Shown here piece by piece: positions 8,839-16,533 of a stretch of DNA of 50,162 bases (the first letter of the stretch is position 1; each line of letters opens with the position of its first letter). The translations under genes were made by a program, and so were the position numbers. Below the pieces are notes generated by a model. It saw nothing but the letters and a program-made list of their open reading frames with translations. It was not told the DNA's origin and did no database searches. Origin of the DNA: Chloroflexota bacterium (lineage in GTDB: Bacteria; Chloroflexota; Dehalococcoidia; DSGV01); assembly GCA_021787985.1 (NCBI GenBank), contig JAJYLG010000001.1, positions 1 through 50,162 of the forward strand. The letters are read 5' to 3'.

Positions 8839-9387
8839 ATGCAACACCCACGAAAACGCGCCGGTAGGCTCGCCCTTGGCCTGGCGCTCGCGCTGGCGGC
8901 GGGCATCGCCGCCGCCTGCTCCGCCTCTGGGGGCGGCGTGCCGAGCGGGGCGCAGCCGGCCGCGTCCGCAAGCGTGCAGCCTGCCGCTGCCGAAAGCGCC
9001 ACCGCGTTCCCGGCTGTCGTCAGTGCGACGGCGGTGCGCACCAGCCCGGGGATGTCAGCCACGCCCGCGCCCACGAGCTCGGCCGGCGCGCCTGCCGTTC
9101 GCATCATCACGCTCGCCGACGACGGGACGACGCTCCGCCTGGGCATCGGGATGACGTTCCTTCTCCGCCTCGGCTCGGACTTCGACTGGACCGTCCGGGT
9201 CGCCGACCCGACGATCGTGGCCCGCGAGGTGAACGTGCTCGTTGTGCGCGGCGCTCAGGGCATCTACCGCGCGCTGAAGCCGGGAACCACCGCGCTGACC
9301 GCCCAGGGCGACCCGCCCTGCCGCAAGGCGCAGCCGCCGTGCGGCGCGCCGTCCCGGCTCTTCCACATCACGATCGCGGTGCAGTAG
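8839..9387 (+). CDS. Secreted lipoprotein with a small C-terminal beta domain
   Basis: A 182-residue protein with a classic lipoprotein signal: a basic start (MQHPRKRAGR), a hydrophobic Ala/Leu stretch and lipobox AAAC at Cys27. A 60-residue Ala/Ser/Pro/Thr linker follows, then a compact domain from about residue 85 with segments TTLRLGIGMTFLLRLGSDFDW, VVRGAQGIYRALKPG and GDPPCRKAQPPC. The latter resembles the chagasin-like/Ig-like beta domains common in secreted proteins of Chloroflexota; that link is from memory of such sequences. ATG 8839 is chosen over ATG 8809 because GGAGGA lies seven bases before it. It stands alone, about 260 bases before the dehydrogenase operon. Confidence 0.72.
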   Translation: MQHPRKRAGRLALGLALALAAGIAAACSASGGGVPSGAQPAASASVQPAAAESATAFPAVVSATAVRTSPGMSATPAPTSSAGAPAVRIITLADDGTTLRLGIGMTFLLRLGSDFDWTVRVADPTIVAREVNVLVVRGAQGIYRALKPGTTALTAQGDPPCRKAQPPCGAPSRLFHITIAVQ

Positions 9388-9650
9388 ACCCGCAGCCGCG
9401 GGCGCTGGCCGGCCTCTCGGTTCGGCGGAACCTGAAGCCGTATCGCCGGCTGCTGGCGGAATTGTGCCGGGCGCGCGCAGACTGGAAGCAGCCGGGTGCG
9501 GAGCGACGGCCGGGAGGCCGTTACCATGCCCACGGCGCGCCCGGCGCAGCGGCAGTCCTCTCTGAACGGCGGCCGAAGTACACTGTGGCCGTCCGGGCCG
9601 ACGTGGGGCGTGCCGGATCAGCGGATTCACGGAACGCAGGGGGTGTGGCG

Positions 9651-10643
9651 ATGGCGGTCCCGCCTGAGGTGTTGCTTGACCTGCTCGTGCGGATGGTGCG
9701 CATCCGCGAGTTCGAGGAGGCGGGTGGCCGCTTGATGGAGCAAGGGAAGATCCCCGGCGCGCTCCATCTGTACGTGGGCGAAGAGGCGGTGGCGGCCGGG
9801 GTGTGCGCCAGCTTGAACCGCGACGACTACCTCACCTCGACCCACCGCGGGCACGGGCACCTGATCGCCAAGGGCGGCGATTTCAAGCCGATGTATGCCG
9901 AGCTGTTCGGCAAGGCGGCGGGCTACTGTCGCGGTAAGGGCGGCTCGATGCATATCGCCGACCTGGACCTCGGCATGTTGGGCGCCAACGGCATCGTGGG
10001 CGGTGGGCCGCCGATCGCTGTCGGAGCGGCATGGACGGCGAAGCGCCGTGGCCGCGGTCAGGTAGCCGCTTGCTTCTTCGGCGACGGCGCGTCGAACCAG
10101 GGCACGGTGCACGAGGCGATGAACATGGCGGCGCTGTGGGAGCTGCCGGTCGTCTTCGTCTGTGAGAACAACCTGTACGGCGAGTACACCCGCCAGGACC
10201 GGCACCAGACGGTCGCCGACGTGGCGGAGCGCGCGGCGTCGTACGGCATGCCGGGCGTGGTAGTCGACGGGATGGACGTCATGGCCGTCCACGAGGCGAC
10301 GCACGAAGCGGTGGCGCGGGCCCGTTCGGGCGGCGGCCCGAGCCTGCTGGAGGCCAAGACGTACCGGTACTTCAATCACATCGGCATCAGCCCCACGTCC
10401 AGCTACCGCAGCGAAGACGAGGTCGCCCAGTGGCGGGCGCGCGATCCCATCGAGACCTTCCGCCAGGTCCTGGCCAAGGACGGCGTCCTGTCGTTGGAGC
10501 AGTCCGACGCGCTGCGCGCGCGGGTGCGCAGTGAGGTGGAGGAAGCGATCCACTACGCCGAGGAGAGCCCATTGCCCGACCCGGACACCCTTCTCCAGGA
10601 CGTGTACAGCGAACCGGCAGCAAGCGCGACAGGAGGGGCTTGA
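9651..10643 (+). CDS. 2-oxoacid (acetoin/pyruvate-type) dehydrogenase E1 component, alpha subunit
   Basis: A 330-residue thiamine-diphosphate subunit that decarboxylates a 2-oxo acid or acetoin and passes the acyl group to E2. The ThDP motif GDGASNQGTVHEAMNMAA and its ending ENN lie at about 143-172, and the phosphorylation-loop-like segment THRGHGHLIAKGG and YCRGKGGSMH are conserved as in AcoA/PdhA. The ATG at 9651 gives the normal N-terminus (LLDLLVRMVRIREFEE); the frame upstream has no similarity. It is the first gene of a four-gene complex on the plus strand, each gene close to or overlapping the next. Small, separate alpha and beta chains and AcoC-like E2 favour an acetoin or branched/2-oxo acid enzyme over the housekeeping pyruvate complex. 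Confidence 0.92.
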   Translation: MAVPPEVLLDLLVRMVRIREFEEAGGRLMEQGKIPGALHLYVGEEAVAAGVCASLNRDDYLTSTHRGHGHLIAKGGDFKPMYAELFGKAAGYCRGKGGSMHIADLDLGMLGANGIVGGGPPIAVGAAWTAKRRGRGQVAACFFGDGASNQGTVHEAMNMAALWELPVVFVCENNLYGEYTRQDRHQTVADVAERAASYGMPGVVVDGMDVMAVHEATHEAVARARSGGGPSLLEAKTYRYFNHIGISPTSSYRSEDEVAQWRARDPIETFRQVLAKDGVLSLEQSDALRARVRSEVEEAIHYAEESPLPDPDTLLQDVYSEPAASATGGA

Positions 10644-10645
10644 GG

Positions 10646-11650
10646 ATGACGACGGCGGCAGTGCGACAGGCCAACTACCGCGAAGCGATCAACGAGGCGT
10701 TGCGGGGGGAGATCGAGCGGGATCCAGACGTGTTCCTCGCTGGCGAGGATGTGGCCGGGCACGAGGGGTCGTTCGGGGCGAGCGCAGGACTGCTGGCGGC
10801 GTTCGGTCCAGAGCGGGTGGTGGATACGCCGATCTCCGAGTCCGGAATCATCGGCATGGCCGTTGGCGCCGCCGCGACGGGCCTGCGGCCGGTGGTCGAG
10901 GTGATGTTCATCGACTTCATCGGTGTGTGCATGGACCAGGTGCTCAACCAGCTCGCCAAGATGAAGTACATGTTCGGCGGCAAGGCGCGGCTGCCGGTCG
11001 TGGTGCGCACCACTTGCGGGGCCGGCGTCCGTGTGGCTGCCCAGCACTCCCAGAGCCTGGAGGCGATGCTCTGCCATATCCCGGGACTCAAGGTGGTGAT
11101 GCCGGCCACACCGTACGACGCCAAGGGGCTGCTCATCTCGGCGATCCGCGACGACAACCCGGTGGTCTTCATCGAGCACAAGCTCCTCTACCGGATCCAG
11201 GGTGAGGTACCGGAAGAGCCCTACACCCTGCCGCTGGGCGTGGCGGAGGTCCGGCGGCCCGGGACGGACCTGACGATCGTCTCGTGGTCGGCCATGGTCC
11301 ACGAAGCGCTGGCGGCGGCTGACGAGCTTGCGCAGCGCGGCATCCACGCCGAGGTGATCGACCTGCGCACGCTGTCGCCGCTGGACGCGCATACGGTGCT
11401 CACGTCCGTCCACAAGACGCATCGCGTCGTGGTCGCGCATGAGGCCGTGAAGTTCGGCGGGTTCGGCGGCGAGGTGGCCGCGTTGATCGCCGAGGAAGCG
11501 ATCGACTACTTGGACGCGCCCGTCGTGCGGGTAGGCGCTCCATTCTCCCCCGTGCCGTTCAGCCCGGTGCTGGAGGACGCCTGGTTGCCGAACCGTCGGC
11601 AGATCGTGGAGGCGGCCCTGCGCACGATGCCGGCGCGCACGGGCGCATGA
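10646..11650 (+). CDS. 2-oxoacid (acetoin/pyruvate-type) dehydrogenase E1 component, beta subunit
   Basis: A 334-residue partner of the E1 alpha chain. Conserved segments include ANYREAINEALRGEIERD, FLAGEDVAGHEG, DTPISESGIIGMAVGAA and EVMFIDFIG, then the transketolase C-terminal domain (GTDLTIVSWSAMVHEAL, EVIDLRTLSPLD, VVAHEAVKFGGFGGEV). I use ATG 10646, seven bases after AGGAGGGG; TTG 10640 would overlap the alpha stop but sits too close to the ribosome site. Only two bases separate it from the alpha gene, as expected for subunits made in equal amounts. Confidence 0.93.
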   Translation: MTTAAVRQANYREAINEALRGEIERDPDVFLAGEDVAGHEGSFGASAGLLAAFGPERVVDTPISESGIIGMAVGAAATGLRPVVEVMFIDFIGVCMDQVLNQLAKMKYMFGGKARLPVVVRTTCGAGVRVAAQHSQSLEAMLCHIPGLKVVMPATPYDAKGLLISAIRDDNPVVFIEHKLLYRIQGEVPEEPYTLPLGVAEVRRPGTDLTIVSWSAMVHEALAAADELAQRGIHAEVIDLRTLSPLDAHTVLTSVHKTHRVVVAHEAVKFGGFGGEVAALIAEEAIDYLDAPVVRVGAPFSPVPFSPVLEDAWLPNRRQIVEAALRTMPARTGA

Positions 11651-11711
11651 CGGTGGCGGCCGGCATCGTGCGCTGCACAGCGCCGAAGGCGACCGAGGGG
11701 GGGATGGGCAG

Positions 11712-13100
11712 ATGCCGACCGAGGTGGTGATGCCGAAGCTCGGCATGACGATGACCGAGGGCACACTAGCCGAGTGGCTGGCGCCGGACGGCGTGGAGGT
11801 GCGCGCCGGCGATCAGATCTTCCGCCTGAAGACCGAGAAGATCGACTTCGTCGCCGAAGCGCAGACGGACGGCGTGCTGCGTCACATGGTGACTCCCGGC
11901 GCGGTGGTGCCCACCGGGCGCGTGCTGGCCTACCTGCTGGCGCCGGGCGAGTCGCTGCCCGCGAGTGCGGCGCCCATGACGGCGGCGGCCAAGGCGGCGG
12001 CAGCCCCCGCGCAGCCTGGCCCCACGCAGGCGGGGGGGGATGGCGGCTGGGTACGCGCGTCGCCCGCCGCCCGCAAGCTGGCGCGGGAGCTGGGGGTCGA
12101 CCTCCGTCTCATACGCGCGGCGGGCGACGGCGTGGCGTATGAGGCGAACGTCCGCGCGTTCGCCGAGTCGGGAGCGGCCGCGGTGACGGCCGCGGCACCC
12201 CGAGTCGACGGCAAGGTCTCGCCGCTGGCCCGCAAGCTGGCCGCGCAGCACGGCGTCGATCTGGCCGGACCGCCCCTGTTCGGGCGGGGCTCTGGCCCCG
12301 GCGGGCGCATCGTCCAAGAGGACGTCGAACGCCTGATCGCGGCCCCAGGAGCGACTACCTCGCCGGTGCAGCCTCCCGTCACGGCTCCCGCGCCGGCCGC
12401 GGCGGCGGGAACCACCATCCCCTTCACCGGCATGCGCCGCACGATCGCCGAACGCATGCACGCCTCGCTTCAGCAGATGGCCCAGCTCACCATCACCAGC
12501 GAGGCGGACGTCACGGAGCTGGCGCGGCTGCGGTCGCAACTGGTGGAGGAGTGGGGGCCGGACGGCGTGCGACCGACCTACACCGACCTGGTGCTGCGGG
12601 CCGTGGCGCGGGCGCTGGGCGAACACCCGCGAGTGAACGCCTCGCTGGAAGGCGAGGTCATCCAGCTCCACGCGCGGGTCAACGTTGGGGTGGCCGTGGC
12701 GCTGGACGAAGGACTGATCGTCCCGGTGGTGCACGACGCCGACCGGCTGCCGTTGAAGGCGCTCGCGCGCGCCACTGCCGAGCTCGCGGACCGCGCTCGT
12801 CGTGGTGCGCTCACCTACGACGAGGTGACCGGCGGCACGTTCTCGGTCACCTCGCTGGGGATGTACGACGTGGACACGTTCACGCCGATCGTCAATCCGC
12901 CCCAGGCCGCGATCCTGGGCATCGGCCGGGTGCGCGATGCGCTCGCCCTGGAAGGGCGCGAGGTCGTGGCGCGCAAGACGCTGCCGCTCTCCCTCTCCTT
13001 CGACCACCGGGTGCTGGACGGCGCGCCGGCGGCCGAGTTCCTGCGGCGCGTGCGGACCATGCTCGAGCGGCCCTACCTGCTGCTGGTCGCGGACGCTTGA
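11712..13100 (+). CDS. Dihydrolipoamide acyltransferase (E2) with two peripheral-subunit-binding domains
   Basis: A 462-residue E2 core protein. Domains in order: a lipoyl domain at 1-80 (MPKLGMTMTEG, lipoylated Lys in LKTEKIDF near 39-43), an Ala/Pro linker, a first E3/E1-binding-like segment (ASPAARKLARELGVDL, about 115-150), a second canonical one (VSPLARKLAAQHGVDL ending GRIVQEDVERLI, about 172-215), another linker and the acyltransferase domain (FTGMRRTIAERMHASL to the catalytic FDHRVLDGAPAAEF, near 434-446). The His and Asp of HRxxDG are present. The first linker contains a GC-rich inverted sequence also seen in iorA. The ATG at 11712 follows a G-rich site. It overlaps the E3 start by one base. 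Confidence 0.93.
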   Translation: MPTEVVMPKLGMTMTEGTLAEWLAPDGVEVRAGDQIFRLKTEKIDFVAEAQTDGVLRHMVTPGAVVPTGRVLAYLLAPGESLPASAAPMTAAAKAAAAPAQPGPTQAGGDGGWVRASPAARKLARELGVDLRLIRAAGDGVAYEANVRAFAESGAAAVTAAAPRVDGKVSPLARKLAAQHGVDLAGPPLFGRGSGPGGRIVQEDVERLIAAPGATTSPVQPPVTAPAPAAAAGTTIPFTGMRRTIAERMHASLQQMAQLTITSEADVTELARLRSQLVEEWGPDGVRPTYTDLVLRAVARALGEHPRVNASLEGEVIQLHARVNVGVAVALDEGLIVPVVHDADRLPLKALARATAELADRARRGALTYDEVTGGTFSVTSLGMYDVDTFTPIVNPPQAAILGIGRVRDALALEGREVVARKTLPLSLSFDHRVLDGAPAAEFLRRVRTMLERPYLLLVADA

Positions 13101-14488
13101 TGGCGGGCTACGACGTCGTGGTCGTCGGCGGTGGTCCGGCGGGACACGCGGCCGCCTTGCGCGCCCGGGAGCTCGAGGCGGACGTCGCCCTGGTCGAGGA
13201 CCAACAGCCCGGCGGCAACTGCGTCCACCACACCTGCATCCCGACGACCGTGCTGCTCGACACGCTCGATACGGTGACGCGCGCCCGCGAGCTCGGGATC
13301 GCCGGCGTCCTCGAGGTGGGCGAGACGCTGTTCTGGGGTCGAGCGGTGGCGCGAAAGCAGCAGCTCGTGGCCGCGCTGGCGGCCGGCATCACGCAGCAGC
13401 TCCGCAACCGTGAGGTGGAGCTGCTGCGCGGGCGGGCGCGGCTGGTCGGGCCGCGGACCGTGCACGTTGCGCTGGCCGATGGCGGCGAGCGGACGCTCGA
13501 GGCCGGGTCCGGCGTGGTGCTGGCGACCGGCGCGCGGCCGCGACCCCCGGCCGTGGCGGGCGTGCCGCCGGCGGACGTGCTCTGGGCCGATACGGCCCTG
13601 CGCTTGCCGGCGTTGCCGTCGAGCGCGGCAGTGCTGGGTGGCGGCGCGGTGGGCGCGACGTTCGTGCTGGAGACGGCACAGATCTTCGCCGGCGCGGGGG
13701 CTCGGGTGAGCGTGATCGAGCCGGGGCCGCGGCTGTTGCCGAACGACGAGCCGCAGGTCGAAGAGATCCTGGTCGAGATGCTGCGCGCGCAGGGGATGAT
13801 GGTCCTGGTGGGCGCACGCATCGTGGGCGCGCACGCGGCGGAAGGCGGCCGAGTGCTGGAGGTCGAGGCGCAGGGCGCCTCCCACCTGGTGGCGGCCGAG
13901 GCGGTGATCGCGCCGGACTGCCGGGTCCCGTACGCGGAGGACCTGGGGTTGGAGGCCGCCGGGGCGCGCGTGGACGCCGAGGGCGTCGTGGCAGACTCAT
14001 CCGGCGCCACCACGGCGGAGGGGCTCTTCGCTGCCGGCGACATGACCGGTGCGCCGATGTACTCGCATGTGGCCGCTTACCAGGGGCGCGTGGCGGCCGA
14101 GTCAGCGCTCGGCGAGCGCACGCTCGCCGACCTACGATTCGTGCCGCGCGTCGTCTCGACGCAGCCCGAGCTGGCCGCTGTCGGTCTCACGGAGGAGGCC
14201 GCGCGTGCTGCCGGGTTCCGGGTCGTGACGGGCGTCGGGAGCCTGCTGACGAACGCGCGTGCCGTCGCCATGGGCCAGCGCGACGGGCTGGTGAAGCTGG
14301 TCGCGGATGCGCGGCTGGGGCAGGTGCTCGGCGTGCACGTGCTCGGCCCGGGCGCAGGCGAGCTGATCGGCCTGGCGGTGTTGGCGATGCGGTTGGAGGC
14401 GACGGTCGAGGACCTGGCCGGCGCGGTCTACTGGCACCCGAGCCTGGCGGAAGCGCTGACCGAGGCGGCTCGACGGGCCGCGACCTGA
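13100..14488 (+). CDS. Dihydrolipoamide dehydrogenase-like flavoprotein (E3)
   Basis: A 462-residue FAD/NAD pyridine-nucleotide disulfide oxidoreductase that would reoxidise E2 lipoyl groups. It begins with the FAD fold VVVVGGGPAGHAAALRA, has the redox-disulfide stretch GGNCVHHTCIPT with the correct four-residue spacing between cysteines, a second Rossmann motif VLGGGAVGATFVLE, the ATG-type segment LATGARPRPP, AAGDMTGAP, and the C-terminal dimer domain with YWHPSLAEAL providing the His-Glu pair. The lysine that normally follows the second cysteine (CIPSK) is Thr here, and the disulfide loop is otherwise divergent. The ATG at 13100 shares a base with the E2 stop (TGATG), so E2 and E3 are coupled. 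Confidence 0.9.
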   Translation: MAGYDVVVVGGGPAGHAAALRARELEADVALVEDQQPGGNCVHHTCIPTTVLLDTLDTVTRARELGIAGVLEVGETLFWGRAVARKQQLVAALAAGITQQLRNREVELLRGRARLVGPRTVHVALADGGERTLEAGSGVVLATGARPRPPAVAGVPPADVLWADTALRLPALPSSAAVLGGGAVGATFVLETAQIFAGAGARVSVIEPGPRLLPNDEPQVEEILVEMLRAQGMMVLVGARIVGAHAAEGGRVLEVEAQGASHLVAAEAVIAPDCRVPYAEDLGLEAAGARVDAEGVVADSSGATTAEGLFAAGDMTGAPMYSHVAAYQGRVAAESALGERTLADLRFVPRVVSTQPELAAVGLTEEAARAAGFRVVTGVGSLLTNARAVAMGQRDGLVKLVADARLGQVLGVHVLGPGAGELIGLAVLAMRLEATVEDLAGAVYWHPSLAEALTEAARRAAT

Positions 14489-14588
14489 CGTATCCCGCTG
14501 TTCTGCCCGTTCCGTGGACAAGGCCGTCGCGGTACGGTGGTTCACGAGCTGCCGCGCCGCGTGGGCGCGGCGAGGGTGGAGGCGTGCC

Positions 14589-16241
14589 ATGGCACAGGTC
14601 ACCGGGGCCCAGGTCGTCGCGCGGGCGCTGAAGCGGCAGGGTGTGGACGCCGTGTTTGGCGTGGTCGGCATTCCGGTCGTCGGGATCGCCGTCGAGTGCC
14701 AACGCGCGGGCATCCACTACTACGGCATGCGACACGAACAGGCGGCCGCCTACGCGGCGCAAGCCTACTCGTATCTCACCGGACGGGTCGGCGTGGCGCT
14801 GGTGGTGTCTGGGCCGGGCATGACCAACGCGATCACGGCTCTCGCCAACGCCCAGCTCAACTGCTGGCCGATGCTGTTGCTGGGCGGCTCGTCGAACCTC
14901 TCGCTCAAGGCGCGCGGCGACTTCCAGGAGGCGGGGCAGGTGCTGGCCGCCGCGTCCTGGTGCAAGTGGGCGCAGCAGGCGGACCGCGTCGACCAGGTGC
15001 CGCGCTTCGTCGAAGCGGCGGTGCGGGCGGCGCTGTACGGCCGGCCCGGCCCCGCCTACCTCGACCTTCCGGGCGACGTGATCGACGCGTCGGTGGAGGA
15101 CGAGTCGCTCCCGATGCCGCCGCCGCTCGCTCCACCCCCGCGCACGCTCGCCGACCCTGACGCTGTCGAGCGCGCGCTGGACGCGCTCGCCTCGGCCGAG
15201 CGGCCGCTGGTGATCGTCGGCAAGGGGGCGGCCTGGGCGCGCGCCGAGGCCGAGGTCCGCGCCTTCATCGAACAGACGGGCCTCCCCTTCATCCCTGCGC
15301 CGATGGCCAAGGGGATGCTGCCGGACGACCACCCCCAGAACGCGATCGCTGCGCGTTCGTACACCCTCAAGAACGCGGACCTGGTGCTGCTGCTTGGCTC
15401 ACGACTGAACTGGATCATGCACTTCGGGCTGCCGCCGCGCTTCTCGCCTGGCGTGCGCGTGATCCAGGCGGACATCGCCGCCGAGGAGATCGGGAGCAAC
15501 GTGCCTACCGAGGTGGCGCTCGTCGGCGACCTGAAGGCGGTCGCCGGCCAGCTCGTGAGCGCGCTGGACGTGCGGCCGTGGCGGCTGGGCGAGACTCCGT
15601 GGTTGCGCACGCTCGAGGATGAGAAGGCGCGCAACCGTGCCGCCGTCGAAGCGATGGCCGCGGACGACTCCGTGCCGATGAACTACTACCGGGTGCTGCG
15701 CGAGATCAACGACGCGCTGCCGCGCGATGGCGTGATCGTCAACGAGGGGTCGAACGCCATGGACATCGGCCGGGTGATGCTCGACAACTACCTCCCGCGC
15801 CACCGCCTCGACGCGGGGACGTTTGGCACGATGGGCGTCGGGCCGGGGTTCGCCATCGCCGCACAGGTCGCATATCCCGACCGCCGGGTGGTAGCGATCG
15901 AGGGCGACGCTGGCTTCGGCTTCGATGGGATGGAGGTCGAGGTGGCGGCCCGCTACCGGATGCCGATCACCTTCATCGTGCTGAACAACAACGGCATCGG
16001 CCAGGGAGTGACCGACCTGGATCCGGAGCGGCCAGTGCCGCCTTTCGCCCTGCTGCCCGGCGCCCGCTACGAGCGGGTGATGGAGGCGTTCGGCGGGCTC
16101 GGGTTCCACGCGGAACGGCCGGACGAGCTGCGCGACGCGCTGGCGCGGGCGCTGGCCGCCGACCGGCCGTCGCTCATCAACGTGGTGATCGATCCGCGCG
16201 CGCAGCGCAAGCCACAGCCGTTCGCGTGGCTCACGCGCTGA
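14589..16241 (+). CDS. Thiamine-diphosphate enzyme of the 2-hydroxyacyl-CoA lyase / oxalyl-CoA decarboxylase family
   Basis: A 550-residue three-domain ThDP enzyme. The N-terminal half has FGVVGIPVVGIA, YYGMRHEQAAAYAA (activating glutamate Glu50), VVSGPGMTNAI and NCWPMLLLGGSS, all close to human and bacterial 2-hydroxyacyl-CoA lyases. The C-terminal half has EGSNAMDIGRVML, LDAGTFGTMGVGPGFAIAA and the ThDP/Mg motif GDAGFGF at about 439 to LNNN at 465-468. This family cleaves 2-hydroxyacyl-CoA to formyl-CoA plus an aldehyde, or decarboxylates oxalyl-CoA. The match to lyases around NCWP and RHRLDAGTFG is better than to decarboxylases, but I cannot separate the two securely. It lies 100 bases behind the dehydrogenase operon with its own GGAGG site. 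Confidence 0.82.
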   Translation: MAQVTGAQVVARALKRQGVDAVFGVVGIPVVGIAVECQRAGIHYYGMRHEQAAAYAAQAYSYLTGRVGVALVVSGPGMTNAITALANAQLNCWPMLLLGGSSNLSLKARGDFQEAGQVLAAASWCKWAQQADRVDQVPRFVEAAVRAALYGRPGPAYLDLPGDVIDASVEDESLPMPPPLAPPPRTLADPDAVERALDALASAERPLVIVGKGAAWARAEAEVRAFIEQTGLPFIPAPMAKGMLPDDHPQNAIAARSYTLKNADLVLLLGSRLNWIMHFGLPPRFSPGVRVIQADIAAEEIGSNVPTEVALVGDLKAVAGQLVSALDVRPWRLGETPWLRTLEDEKARNRAAVEAMAADDSVPMNYYRVLREINDALPRDGVIVNEGSNAMDIGRVMLDNYLPRHRLDAGTFGTMGVGPGFAIAAQVAYPDRRVVAIEGDAGFGFDGMEVEVAARYRMPITFIVLNNNGIGQGVTDLDPERPVPPFALLPGARYERVMEAFGGLGFHAERPDELRDALARALAADRPSLINVVIDPRAQRKPQPFAWLTR

Positions 16242-16292
16242 GCGCCGGAGGACCGGGAAGCGACGCGCGAAACCTGCCGATAACCTGCCTGC

Positions 16293-16418
16293 GCGAGGAT
16301 GGAGGTGCTCGCGGCGGTTCCAGCAGATGGGTACAGCGGGAACCGCCGCCGGGTGTCCTCTCGCCGGGCATCGGCCCCAGAAGGGCATCCCGTCGTGTGG
16401 CGGGGTGGGGGCCGATGC
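16293..16418. terminator. Two long perfect hairpins between convergent genes
   Basis: The 292-base gap between two converging genes holds two strong inverted repeats. The first has an 11-bp perfect stem, 16311-16321 with 16339-16349, nested in a weaker outer pairing (16293-16299 with 16356-16364). The second has an 11-bp perfect stem, 16368-16378 with 16408-16418. They would fold on either strand, which fits a bidirectional terminator or barrier. Neither has a T-run, so they could instead be dispersed repeat hairpins or a structured RNA. Confidence 0.45.
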
Positions 16419-16533
16419 TCCTCCTCTCCCTCGCTCGAGCTTGGTGAGGTCCTGAAGAACCCGTTCCGACCATCCCGCTGGCGGATCGTGGGCGAGTGGA
16501 TACCTTCCCGCGGCTGGCGCGGCGACGGGCCGG

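Noticed and set aside
16311-16349. T-box riboswitch, because the minus strand reads TGGAACCGCCGCG
   Set aside because: No stem I, specifier loop or downstream aminoacyl-tRNA synthetase gene, and on the minus strand the element lies behind the gene, not before it.
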